From an uncultured Oscillibacter sp. (lineage in GTDB: Bacteria > Bacillota > Clostridia > Oscillospirales > Oscillospiraceae), in NCBI GenBank assembly GCA_900544105.1, contig UQUC01000020.1:1-27362 (forward strand): DNA of 27,362 bases. The letters run 5' to 3'. The notes beneath the pieces are model-generated. The model was not told the origin of the DNA. It saw only the letters and a list, made by a program, of their open reading frames with translations, and ran no database searches. Every line of letters starts with the position of its first letter. Positions within the stretch are counted from its first letter, which is position 1. The position numbers were made by a program, and so were the translations under genes. This document shows positions 6,608 through 13,408 of this stretch, one piece after another.

Positions 6608-7627
6608 TTACCCAATCCTGTTCTGCAAGAACTCCAGAAACAGCTCTTCCAATTCAGCATCACTGCCGAGTTTTTCTAAGTATGGAGCAAATCGCTTTCT
6701 ATTGAACTTGATTTCTTTGGGTGGGGCCATGCGGCGCCTGTCTTCGTTTGCCCGTGCTTCTCGCCATGCAGCATTCACCGCTTGTCGATCGGCACAGGGC
6801 GGAGGACATTTCTGCACGATATAGTTCACAGTGGCGATATTCAGCTGATACCCCTCAATGGTACACATATCTGTAAATGCCTGCTGGGAACTGACATCGT
6901 ACTCCGCAATCTTTTCAGCGCAGGACAACGGCAACAGCCTCGGTTGCTCCTCCAATAGCTCCTGAAGAGCTGGGATGAGCTGCGTCATTTTGATGGCCTT
7001 GCGGATTTCATACTCTGTAACACCAAAAAACTCTGCAACGATTTTGCGAGCATTGTACCTTTGGCGAATTTCGCCAAAGGTATCGGCTTCATCGTCCATC
7101 TCTAACTTCTGGCGAATTTCGCCAGAAGTTAGGATGTCAGTCCGAAGTCCCTGTTTTCGCTGGACATCTAAAAGTGCCTTGTACGCTTGCCCTCGCTCAA
7201 TAATCGTTAGATCCTGTCGGCGTAGCAGATTGGTTGCAATAGCGATAGTTGTGGCCCGTTCATCGTCAGCCTCCACGATTTCGGCCTCAATCTCAGACCA
7301 CCCGTTCAGCTTTCCGGCGTTTGTTCGGTTGTGTCCGGCTAAAATCTCATACTCATCCCGGTTCGGAATTGCTCTGACAATGATCCGCTCAAGCTGCCCT
7401 TCTGCTGCCATATGTTCGGCAAGGGCTTCCAGCTTGGCAGTGGGATACGGTTTGAAACCTATATCCGTAGTGAAAAAGGGGTGTAACTTGCTAATTGGCA
7501 GCTTGCAGATCGTTGTCTTTGCTTTTTCAATTGGCGTATGGAAAAGTGTTTCATAAGCCTCGTTTCCAACCTCAAGCTCGGATGCCTGCTGCGTAGCAAG
7601 CATCCTGTTCTTGAGCATGACACTCAT
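6608..7627 (-). CDS. parB: ParB/RepB/Spo0J-family partition protein
   Basis: 339 residues from ATG 7627, 7 bases after the parA stop; SD AAAGGCGG precedes it, and ATG 7618 is an alternative. The N-terminal ParB/sulfiredoxin-like domain covers about 38-135, with LAGHNRTNAGKL at 97-106 (the CTP/DNA clamp motif, normally GHRR) and ATNLLRRQDLTIIERGQAY at 131-149. A helix-turn-helix region with KIVAEFFGVTEYEIRKAIK follows (about 195-213). The C-terminal part is helical and rich in charge. Between these two domains the pentapeptide GEIRQ appears twice (169-173 and 185-189), encoded by two DNA palindromes. With ParA it should segregate or stabilise the excised element; some ParB-like proteins also act as transcription regulators. 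Confidence 0.93.
   Translation of the reverse strand: MSVMLKNRMLATQQASELEVGNEAYETLFHTPIEKAKTTICKLPISKLHPFFTTDIGFKPYPTAKLEALAEHMAAEGQLERIIVRAIPNRDEYEILAGHNRTNAGKLNGWSEIEAEIVEADDERATTIAIATNLLRRQDLTIIERGQAYKALLDVQRKQGLRTDILTSGEIRQKLEMDDEADTFGEIRQRYNARKIVAEFFGVTEYEIRKAIKMTQLIPALQELLEEQPRLLPLSCAEKIAEYDVSSQQAFTDMCTIEGYQLNIATVNYIVQKCPPPCADRQAVNAAWREARANEDRRRMAPPKEIKFNRKRFAPYLEKLGSDAELEELFLEFLQNRIG
7056..7082. repeat. 27-bp interrupted palindrome inside parB (copy 1)
   Basis: Thirteen-bp perfect arms (7056-7068 with 7070-7082) around one central base. The core TGGCGAATTTCGCCA is shared with the copy at 7102-7132, whereas the outer arms (TACCTT / AAGGTA) are different but still self-complementary. 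It encodes the second GEIRQ of ParB. Confidence 0.85.
7102..7132. repeat. 31-bp interrupted palindrome inside parB (copy 2)
   Basis: Fifteen-bp perfect arms (7102-7116 with 7118-7132) around one central base. It has the same TGGCGAATTTCGCCA core as copy 1, with centres exactly 48 bp (16 codons) apart. It encodes the first GEIRQ of ParB. Confidence 0.85.
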
Positions 7628-7634
7628 GCCGCCT

Positions 7635-8465
7635 TTACTCAAACTGCAACACCTCCTGTGCCAAGTGCCGGTACGATGCCGCGGCCGGATTTTTCGGACG
7701 ATACACAAGGATACTTTGCCCTGCCGCTGGGGCCTCCGCCAATTTTATGGAATACTCGATGGGATGGGGAAATACGTTGATTTTCGCACCGTACACATCA
7801 ACAACACTTTCCCGTATGCTCTCACAAAGCTGTGGCTTGGACTGATACATGGTTATGAGAATACCAGCGATTTTCAGCGTTGGGTTAAATTTGGCTTGTA
7901 CGGATCGAACCAATTCCAACACCTCCGGGATACCCTCGCTCGCCAGAAAATGTGCCTGCACCGGGATGATGCAGTAATCCGCTGCGGCAAGTGCGTTGAC
8001 CGTAAGCAGTTCAAACTTCAAGCCGCAATCTATGATAATGTAATCATATCTGGGACGAAGCAGATTTGTAATTATAGCCATGACCTTTTCACAGGATCTA
8101 TCCGACTCGCCAACTGCATTATACTGAGAAAGCTGCATAACCTGAAGCCGGGCCGCCGCATCTGCAACGCGCTTATTGCAGGGGATAAGATCCATGCCGG
8201 AGTCTGTTTTGATGATCGTTCGGTCAATCTGCATTTCCAAATCTTCCGGATAATCGACAGCCGCAAGCAGCAGATGGTTCAATGTCCGTTTTTGCTCGGC
8301 TGGGGTGTATCCCAGAGAAGCGGTCAGACTGCCCTGGGGATCGTTGTCGATAAGAAGGACCTTCTTGCTTGCTGCGGACAAAGCCGCTCCCAAGTTAAGG
8401 GCCGAGGTTGTCTTTCCAACACCACCTTTTGAGTTGGTTATACTGATAATCCAGTGCCCACGCAT
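7635..8465 (-). CDS. parA: ParA/Soj-family partition ATPase
   Basis: 276 residues from ATG 8465, chosen over the longer frame because GGAGG sits 8 bases before it and the Walker motif is then at the expected place. KGGVGKTT at 13-20 is the deviant Walker A with the signature lysine. VLLIDNDPQG (36-44) is the Walker A' strand, and YDYIIIDCG is the Walker B strand. The length fits plasmid and element ParA proteins of the Soj type. It binds DNA non-specifically as an ATP dimer and positions cargo with ParB. The start lies inside the end of the upstream HTH gene (28-base overlap), and parB follows after 7 bases, so the genes form an operon. Confidence 0.95.
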   Translation of the reverse strand: MRGHWIISITNSKGGVGKTTSALNLGAALSAASKKVLLIDNDPQGSLTASLGYTPAEQKRTLNHLLLAAVDYPEDLEMQIDRTIIKTDSGMDLIPCNKRVADAAARLQVMQLSQYNAVGESDRSCEKVMAIITNLLRPRYDYIIIDCGLKFELLTVNALAAADYCIIPVQAHFLASEGIPEVLELVRSVQAKFNPTLKIAGILITMYQSKPQLCESIRESVVDVYGAKINVFPHPIEYSIKLAEAPAAGQSILVYRPKNPAAASYRHLAQEVLQFE

Positions 8466-8995
8466 ATATGTTCCTCCAACAATTTCACATGTTCCCATGA
8501 CTTATACTTCTTTTCATGAAACTCCCGACTTGTAATCGCTTGAATGACAGCTTTCTTTGGATACATTTGTCCCTTTTGCGTCTGTATGGCAGGCAATTTC
8601 CACTTCGCAATCCATACTGAAATAGTCTGTCTATTATATCCCAATAGTTCTGAAATACGTCGAATGGAAAGTAGGTCCGGCTGCTTCATCCAAGCAAAGG
8701 ATATGGATTTTCGCAAGTTTGCTGCATCCCTACGATTGTACTCAGAAAGAGGCCCCTCGCATCGAACTTTGTTTAGGTGGCTACTTTCTGCAGCAAGCTG
8801 TCGCTTGGTTTTATTCAATATATAACGATCCACATCTTCTTGCGCTATCCAGTATCGTCTTGTTTTTCTATATGTATCTATGGCAGGAACTGTACCATTT
8901 TGCATCAATTCAACAGCTTTTCTCTTGCTGACGTGCGCCTGTTTGCAAAACTGTTCCTTGCTGATATAATCACCTTGAGGCTTCAGTCTATCCAT
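8438..8995 (-). CDS. Double helix-turn-helix DNA-binding protein (excisionase/MerR-like)
   Basis: 185 residues. It has two similar winged-helix-like modules. The first (about 10-60) runs YISKEQFCKQAHVSKRKAVE, then RYWIAQEDVDRYI. The second (about 105-155) runs LLSIRRISELLGYNRQTISV, then KGQMYPKKAVIQAI. Both follow the pattern of HTH_17/Xis domains: recognition helix, wing, then a tyrosine-containing strand leading to a helix. It starts 2 bases after the previous stop and overlaps parA by 28 bases. A role in element control (partition promoter, excision or replication) is inferred from position next to ParA and near the att site. Confidence 0.8.
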   Translation of the reverse strand: MDRLKPQGDYISKEQFCKQAHVSKRKAVELMQNGTVPAIDTYRKTRRYWIAQEDVDRYILNKTKRQLAAESSHLNKVRCEGPLSEYNRRDAANLRKSISFAWMKQPDLLSIRRISELLGYNRQTISVWIAKWKLPAIQTQKGQMYPKKAVIQAITSREFHEKKYKSWEHVKLLEEHICVGTGLSV

Positions 8996-8997
8996 AG

Positions 8998-9234
8998 TCA
9001 GACCCTCACCTTTAGTCGATATCGCTGATATTCCTCGCTGCGCAAAAAATCAATGATTGACTTTTTGGAAATCCAGTAATGGGGCTTCACAAAAACAGCC
9101 GTAACCTTTTTCTGACGAATTAGCTGTCTCGCAAAGCAATCACCGATTCCACCCAACATAACACGGAATGTTTCTGTATCGACCATGTCAGGGTATGGAG
9201 AAAAGATTTCCTCGTAATATGCTTTCGACTTCAT
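8998..9234 (-). CDS. Small excisionase-like helix-turn-helix protein
   Basis: 78 residues from ATG 9234 with AGGAGG 9 bases upstream. Residues 18-65 (TETFRVMLGGIGDCFARQLI, then VKPHYWISKKSIIDFL) match the small winged-helix fold of HTH_17/excisionase proteins common at ends of Clostridia mobile elements. It is the first gene of the operon and the closest to the tRNA-Leu junction (255 bases). This is where a recombination directionality factor or operon regulator would be expected. The GGAGAGAAC repeats just upstream could be its binding sites. No integrase is visible to confirm an excisionase role. Confidence 0.8.
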   Translation of the reverse strand: MKSKAYYEEIFSPYPDMVDTETFRVMLGGIGDCFARQLIRQKKVTAVFVKPHYWISKKSIIDFLRSEEYQRYRLKVRV

Positions 9235-9302
9235 GTTTTACGACCTCCTGTAAGATTGCCATTAGCAGGGGATCGTGCGGCTTATCATAGTTTGTTCTTC
9301 CT

Positions 9303-9361
9303 GTTATAGGACCCAAGAAGTTCTCTCCTGTTCTTTGGGAGTTCTCTCCTTGGTTCTCTCC
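9303..9361 (-). promoter_or_regulatory. Phased GGAGAGAAC repeats upstream of a -10-like TATAAC
   Basis: On the minus strand GGAGAGAAC occurs exactly at 9361-9353, 9349-9341 and 9328-9320, with a weaker match near 9338-9330. Successive copies start 10-12 bases apart, close to one helical turn. A TATAAC box lies at 9308-9303 without a good -35, so an activator bound to the repeats is a reasonable reading. They may also be arm-type sites near the element end. Confidence 0.5.
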
Positions 9362-9415
9362 GACAAGGAAATTTTGCATTTTGTTTTCTCTGCGCAATCG
9401 GGCTCGAAAGTGTAC

Positions 9416-9439
9416 GAAACCCTGAGGTTTCAAGGGTTT
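9416..9439. repeat. Two mutually exclusive small hairpins near the element end
   Basis: GAAACC-CTGA-GGTTTC (9416-9431) and AAACCCT..AGGGTTT (9417-9423 with 9433-9439) share bases. They lie about 50 bases inside the tRNA-Leu junction and may be recombinase accessory sites. Confidence 0.35.
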
Positions 9440-9488
9440 GCGGCTGCGCAACGCCGTGGAAAGCTGCGGACGGAAGAATAGGCCAAAC

Positions 9489-9542
9489 GATTTAGGTTCC
9501 CGTGCTTTCAGCGTGTGGGTTCGAGTCCCTTCAGGCGCACCA
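9489..9542 (+). other. 3' part of a tRNA-Leu gene: attachment-site junction of the element
   Basis: From about GATTTAGGTTCCCG the sequence reads as an anticodon loop with TAG, a variable arm, the T-loop GGGTTCGAGTCCC, the acceptor 3' strand CAGGCGC and ACCA. The region before it does not give the matching 5' half. The anticodon stem pairs only in its last two positions, there is no 5' acceptor GCGCCTG and no D-arm. This is expected if an element integrated into the anticodon or variable-arm region. A tRNA-type terminator follows, so this is probably the host's own 3' end, with the reconstituted tRNA at the other end of the element. The exact core start is uncertain by several bases. Confidence 0.75.
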
Positions 9543-9547
9543 AAAAG

Positions 9548-9579
9548 AAACACCATGACGATCGTCGTGGTGTTTTTTT
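9548..9579 (+). terminator. Terminator of the original tRNA-Leu gene
   Basis: Long hairpin with 8-bp outer arms AAACACCA/TGGTGTTT (9548-9555, 9568-9575) and an inner GACG-AT-CGTC stem, ending in seven T. It starts 6 bases after the tRNA CCA. Confidence 0.85.
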
Positions 9580-9710
9580 GATGAAAGTTTGTTTTGCAAA
9601 CTGGTCCTGCGGAGGAATTAAACTGCAAAGGAATTTGGCTGAGGTTCCCTGTGCGAACAAACCATTTCTTACTGGAAATGAAAGATGCTGAGACTTTTTA
9701 TCAATATAAG
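9580..9710. other. Intergenic spacer without recognised feature
   Basis: Between the tRNA terminator and the cysS terminator I see only a weak AGTTTG..CAAACT hairpin near 9586-9602 and an orphan GGAGGAATT. There is no convincing gene. Confidence 0.5.
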
Positions 9711-9740
9711 GCAAAAAGGGGGATGGCAAGCGGCCATCCC
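9711..9740 (-). terminator. Terminator of cysS
   Basis: Perfect 8-bp stem GGGATGGC/GCCATCCC (9720-9727, 9733-9740) with CCCTTTTT following on the minus strand, about 25 bases after the cysS stop. Confidence 0.85.
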
Positions 9741-9763
9741 TCTTTGCTGTATAATTCAGAAAA

Positions 9764-11212
9764 CTAAACGCGCTTCCAGCTGGCGCCGTCCTTGGTGTCC
9801 ACGATCTCGATGCCCTGGGCCTTCAGCTCATCGCGGATGCGGTCGGCCTCCGCAAAGTTCTTGGACTTCTTGGCCTCATAGCGCTGCATGACCAGCGCGT
9901 CGATGGCGGGATCGCCCTCGCCGGTGACGGTGTAGCCGCCTTCGGCTTTAGCGGTCTGGGCCTTGGCATTGGCTTCCCGCACCGCTGCGGCCTTTTCCAG
10001 CAGGGACAGGCTCAGTACCTGATCGTAGCTGTCCAGAATGGCCAGCTTGGTGGCGTCATTGGTCTTGGCCTTCAAAGCATCATACAGAGCGGTGACGCCC
10101 ATGGAAGTGTTCAGATCGTTGCCCATCTGCTGGAGGAATTTCTCCTTGTACTCCTTGAGAGCAGCTTCATCCACGGCACCGTCCTCCGGATTCAGGGCGG
10201 CGATCTTGGCGATCAGCTTGCCGTAGGCGGCAGCGGCGTTGTCCAGATTCTCCCAGGAGAACACCAGTGCCTTGCGGTAGTGGCTCTGGAGGCAGAAGAA
10301 GCGGTAGGACAGGGGATCATAGCCCTTTTCCTCCAGCAGGGACACGGTGAGGAACTCACCCTTGGACTTGCTCATCTTGCCGTGGTTGGTGTTCAGGTGT
10401 GCCACATGGAACCACTGGGGGCACCAGGGATGACCCAAATAGCTCTCGGACTGGGCGATCTCGTTGGTGTGGTGGGGGAAAGCGTTGTCAATGCCGCCGC
10501 AGTGGAGGTCCAGATATTCGCCGTTGTACTTCATGGAGATACCGGAGCACTCAATGTGCCAGCCGGGATAACCCACGCCCCAGGGAGAATCCCACTTCAG
10601 GGCCTGATCCTCGAATTTGGACTTGGTGAACCAGAGGACGAAGTCATTCTTATTCCGCTTGTTGGTGTCCTCTTCTACGCCCTCACGGACACCGACAGCC
10701 AGATCCTCCTCATTGTGATCGTTGAAGATATAATAACGCTGGAGCTTGCTGGTGTCGAAATAGATGTTGCCGCCGGCAAGATAGGCGTAGCCGGTGTCCA
10801 GCAGCTTGGTGATGATCTTGATATAGTCATCAATGAGGCCGGTGGCGGGCTGCACCACATCCGGGCGCTTGATATTCAGCTTGCGGCAGTCATCAAAGAA
10901 GGCGTCCGTATAATACCGGGCTACCTCCATGACGGTCTTGTGCTCCCGGTGAGCGCCCTTGAGCATCTTATCCTCGCCCTCGTCAGCATCAGAGGTCAGG
11001 TGGCCTACGTCAGTGATGTTCATGACGCGGTTGACACTGTACCCGGAATAGCGCAGGAACTTTTCCAGCACGTCCTCCATGATATAGCTGCGGAGGTTGC
11101 CGATGTGGGCGAAGTGATACACCGTGGGGCCGCAGGTATACATTTCCACATGGCCGGGGGTGTGGGTGGTGAATTCAGCTTTCTTATGGGTAGCGGAGTT
11201 GTAAAGATACAT
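9764..11212 (-). CDS. cysS: Cysteinyl-tRNA synthetase
   Basis: 482 residues from ATG 11212; an ATG at 11221 directly abuts GGAAAGG and is less likely. It charges tRNA-Cys with cysteine in the cytoplasm. Class I signatures are present: HIGN at 36-39 and KMSKS at 279-283. The zinc ligands that select cysteine are Cys27 (YTCGPT), Cys222 (IECSG), His247 and Glu251 (HHTNE). The length is normal for bacterial CysRS. A full T-box leader with a Cys specifier lies between promoter and gene, so expression should rise when uncharged tRNA-Cys accumulates. The gene is monocistronic, closed by the terminator at 9711-9740. Confidence 0.98.
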   Translation of the reverse strand: MYLYNSATHKKAEFTTHTPGHVEMYTCGPTVYHFAHIGNLRSYIMEDVLEKFLRYSGYSVNRVMNITDVGHLTSDADEGEDKMLKGAHREHKTVMEVARYYTDAFFDDCRKLNIKRPDVVQPATGLIDDYIKIITKLLDTGYAYLAGGNIYFDTSKLQRYYIFNDHNEEDLAVGVREGVEEDTNKRNKNDFVLWFTKSKFEDQALKWDSPWGVGYPGWHIECSGISMKYNGEYLDLHCGGIDNAFPHHTNEIAQSESYLGHPWCPQWFHVAHLNTNHGKMSKSKGEFLTVSLLEEKGYDPLSYRFFCLQSHYRKALVFSWENLDNAAAAYGKLIAKIAALNPEDGAVDEAALKEYKEKFLQQMGNDLNTSMGVTALYDALKAKTNDATKLAILDSYDQVLSLSLLEKAAAVREANAKAQTAKAEGGYTVTGEGDPAIDALVMQRYEAKKSKNFAEADRIRDELKAQGIEIVDTKDGASWKRV

Positions 11213-11257
11213 AACATTCATCCTTTCCGGGTATTTATTTGGCGCGGACGCGGGACG

Positions 11258-11490
11258 AAAAAACGCCTCCCGTGCCGCTTGGCACGAGAGGCGATCAAAA
11301 AACCGCGGTTCCACTCTCATTTTTCACTCAAGGCCCGTTACGTGGGCAAACCGGAGGGCGTCTGCATCCCCCGCGCTCCCGGACGCACTTCCCATGCTCC
11401 GCCGCAGGCACGCTTTCAGCCGGTGACGCGCCCTCTCTGTCCATTGGATACATGGTACTCTTTCCGTTCAACACGCTATTTTGACTTCTA
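11258..11490 (-). promoter_or_regulatory. T-box riboswitch (tRNA-Cys) of cysS
   Basis: On the minus strand the leader has the AGTA loop-E motif (11459-11456) followed by CCATG, which pairs with CATGG (11396-11392). In the opposite internal loop, GAAGTGCG carries the specifier TGC (11387-11385), a Cys codon. AGAGAG and the distal Stem I region follow AGTA. The conserved T-box TGGAACCGCGG is at 11313-11303. The competing terminator is a 13-bp GC-rich stem from 11293 to 11264 followed by six T (11263-11258). Confidence 0.95.
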
Positions 11491-11492
11491 TC

Positions 11493-11521
11493 AATATAGC
11501 AGGCATCTTCGCCGGTGTCAA
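11493..11521 (-). promoter_or_regulatory. Sigma-A-type promoter of cysS
   Basis: TTGACA (11521-11516), 17-base spacer, TATATT (11498-11493), directly before the T-box leader. Confidence 0.88.
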
Positions 11522-11544
11522 GTCCCGGCGGGCGGTTGGCGAGA

Positions 11545-12657
11545 TCAGATCTTCACCAGCTCATATTCCCGGCTGCCCAGGCCGATCTTCTCGCTGTGGA
11601 TCAGAGCGGCTTCCCAGTCGGTGTCCGGATGAGCGGCCTTGAAATGATCCTCGCACTGGCAGGCCTCGCCACTGCCGATGGCGGAATTGGGCATCTTGGG
11701 CTGGGCCAGCACCGCGTCGATACAGGCCTGATCCAGAGCCACAGGGTCGAATGAGGCGAACATACCCACATTGGGGACGATGGGCACATCGTTTTCGCCG
11801 TGGCAGTCACAGTTGGGAGACACATCCATCACCAGAGACACATGGAAGCAGGGCCGACCGTCCACCACCGCCTTGGTGTACTCAGCGATCTTATAATTCA
11901 GGATGGAGGGGGCCTCGTCGTACATGCACTGGATGGCGTCCTTGGGGCAGACCGCCAGACACCGGGCACAGCCCACACATTTGTCAGTGTCGATGGTGGC
12001 CTTGTTGTCAGGACCGAAGGTAGGCGCGCCGTGGGCGCAGATCTTGGCGCAGGCGTGGCAGCCTACGCACAGCTTCTGCTTGACGAAGGGCTTGCCGGAG
12101 TTGTGCTGCTCCATCTTGCCCGCACGGGAGCCGCAGCCCATGCCGATGTTTTTCAGGCAGCCGCCGAAGCCCGCCTGCTCGTGGCCCTTGAAATGGGTCA
12201 GGGAGATGAACACGTCAGCGTCCATCACCGCCCGGCCGATTTTGGCCTCCTTCACATACTCGCCGCCCTCCACGGGGACAGCTACCTCGTCATTGCCCTT
12301 CAAACCATCGGCAATGATGATATGGCAGCCGGTGGAATAAGGGGTAAAACCGTTGATATAGGCAGATTCGATATGATCCAGCGCGTTTTTGCGGCCGCCG
12401 ATATACAGGGTGTTGCAGTCCGTCAGAAAGGGCTTGCCGCCCTGACTCTTTACCAGATCCGCCACGGTTTTAGCCCAGTTGGGCCGGAGATAGGCCATGT
12501 TGCCCGGCTCGCCGAAATGCATTTTGATGGCCACATACTTGCCGTCCATGTCGATGTCGCCGAAGCCGGCGGTCATCATCAGCCGGGCCAGCTTCTGCTG
12601 CAAATTTTCACGCCAGCTCAGGCAGCGGAAATCCGCGAAATAAACTTTAGATGCCAT
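11545..12657 (-). CDS. DUF362 domain protein with two [4Fe-4S] ferredoxin clusters
   Basis: 370 residues. The N-terminal two thirds have the DUF362 pattern: KMHFGEPGNMAYLRP near 45-59, then VFISLTHFKGHEQAGFGGCL at 149-168 and LKNIGMGCGSR at 168-178. Inserted before the C-terminal DUF362 segment is a 2[4Fe-4S] ferredoxin unit with CxxCxxCxxxC at 197-207 and 227-237. The C-terminus returns to DUF362 (FASFDPVALDQACIDAV) and has extra Cys near the end. The precise reaction of this family is not established; a redox role in the cytoplasm is inferred. The start is ATG 12657 with AAGGAGAA upstream, and a promoter lies at 12702-12732. The next gene in the direction of transcription is cysS, which has its own promoter. 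Confidence 0.92.
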   Translation of the reverse strand: MASKVYFADFRCLSWRENLQQKLARLMMTAGFGDIDMDGKYVAIKMHFGEPGNMAYLRPNWAKTVADLVKSQGGKPFLTDCNTLYIGGRKNALDHIESAYINGFTPYSTGCHIIIADGLKGNDEVAVPVEGGEYVKEAKIGRAVMDADVFISLTHFKGHEQAGFGGCLKNIGMGCGSRAGKMEQHNSGKPFVKQKLCVGCHACAKICAHGAPTFGPDNKATIDTDKCVGCARCLAVCPKDAIQCMYDEAPSILNYKIAEYTKAVVDGRPCFHVSLVMDVSPNCDCHGENDVPIVPNVGMFASFDPVALDQACIDAVLAQPKMPNSAIGSGEACQCEDHFKAAHPDTDWEAALIHSEKIGLGSREYELVKI

Positions 12658-12701
12658 AGTGCGTTCTCCTTATCAGATCCTTCGGGGATTTTTCCGGGAT
12701 G

Positions 12702-12732
12702 ATTATAAAATCTGAAGTTAACTTTATGTCAA
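12702..12732 (-). promoter_or_regulatory. Likely promoter of the DUF362 gene
   Basis: TTGACA (12732-12727) and TATAAT (12707-12702) with a long 19-base spacer, about 45 bases before the start codon. Both hexamers are perfect but the spacing is suboptimal. Confidence 0.6.
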
Positions 12733-12761
12733 GGACAAAAAAGGACTTCGATCTCTTTTGA

Positions 12762-13178
12762 CTATCCTTCGTCCAGATCCACGGTCACCCGGTCGGTGCC
12801 GTGGGCGTCGAATTCAGAGAGATAGGCGTCGATCCGCGCCATGAGCGCCTCGTAATTCTCCCGGGTCAGGGGCTGACCGTCCAGATCCCGCAGGGCCAGC
12901 TCCTCCGCCAGCAGCTCGTAGAAGATGGTGTCCTCATACTGCTCGATGGCCTCGTGGATGCCGCCGTCGGCAAAGGCGCGGGAGGGGATAAGACTGCCCC
13001 GGTACCGCTCCACCAGCTTGGACATCCCCTGAGGGATGCAGTGGGAAAAGACCTTGCCCTCCACCTGGTCGTATTCCTCGATGCGGTCATCACCTCGGGT
13101 GGAATTCAGCACCCAGTTTCCTATGTATACCAGATCCAGCAGATACCGGAATTCCTGGTCTGTCAATTCGAGCTTCAT
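12762..13178 (-). CDS. Conserved hypothetical acidic protein
   Basis: 138 residues from ATG 13178, with GGGAGGTG 8 bases upstream. The sequence is acidic and predicted helical: LTDQEFRYLLDLVYIGNWVL at the N-terminus, an RGDDRIEEYDQ turn, then EQYEDTIFYELLAEELALRD, and a helical C-terminus ending in VDLDEG. There is no signal peptide, membrane segment or recognised catalytic motif. It is probably cytoplasmic and is expressed from an extended -10 promoter. I do not recognise the family and do not propose a function. Confidence 0.8.
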   Translation of the reverse strand: MKLELTDQEFRYLLDLVYIGNWVLNSTRGDDRIEEYDQVEGKVFSHCIPQGMSKLVERYRGSLIPSRAFADGGIHEAIEQYEDTIFYELLAEELALRDLDGQPLTRENYEALMARIDAYLSEFDAHGTDRVTVDLDEG

Positions 13179-13213
13179 AAGGAGCCACCTCCCATATCCC
13201 TTTGATGGAGGGT

Positions 13214-13222
13214 ATTATAGCA
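13214..13222 (-). promoter_or_regulatory. Extended -10 promoter of the 138-aa gene
   Basis: TGC-TATAAT on the minus strand (13222-13214), with no good -35, 36 bases before the ATG at 13178. Confidence 0.6.
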
Positions 13223-13337
13223 GAACCCATCTGAAAATGCTACCTGAAAAAGCGGGCAAAAAGCCAAAAATCTGTCTCCAGAACCGAAAAAACCGTCGTC
13301 TGGCAAATTTCAACTGCGAAAAACGGCGCTTTTGCCC

Positions 13338-13366
13338 TTGCGCAGCGGAAGCGGCTATTGTATAAT
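13338..13366 (+). promoter_or_regulatory. Promoter of the murI-DUF1934-argS operon
   Basis: TTGCGC (13338-13343), 17-base spacer, TATAAT (13361-13366), 42 bases before the murI ATG. Confidence 0.75.
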
Positions 13367-13408
13367 ATACTTTCTGAACGAACACCCTGGAAAAAGGAGG
13401 CGAGCGGT

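Larger units (their letters stand above)
1..9542. mobile_element. Right-hand part of an integrated element (ICE/IME-like) in a tRNA-Leu gene
   Basis: All genes from 1 to 9234 are on the minus strand and belong to families common on conjugative or mobilizable elements: ParA, ParB, small HTH proteins, a BRO/DinD-like protein, a RelE-like toxin, a sortase and a Cna-B adhesin. The right limit is placed in the tRNA-Leu 3' fragment (9489-9542), after which gene content becomes ordinary chromosome. No integrase, relaxase or coupling protein is visible, so the conjugation module and the other end must lie to the left, outside the window. Whether it is a full ICE, a mobilizable element or a decayed remnant cannot be decided from this window. 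Confidence 0.75.

Noticed and set aside
9320..9361. LexA (GAAC-N4-GTTC) boxes suggested by the GAAC/GTTC content
   Set aside because: The GTTC motifs are direct repeats, not the inverted arrangement with a 4-base spacer.
9457..9542. Possible intact tRNA-Leu gene
   Set aside because: The upstream 30-35 bases do not supply a matching acceptor strand, D-arm or full anticodon stem; only the 3' part fits.
9188..9628. Minus-strand frame of 146 codons ending in the tRNA region
   Set aside because: It reads antisense through the tRNA-Leu fragment (the GAPEGTRTH string typical of tRNA shadows) and overlaps the real 78-aa gene.
10280..11632. Plus-strand frame of 450 codons
   Set aside because: Antisense to cysS and its T-box leader.
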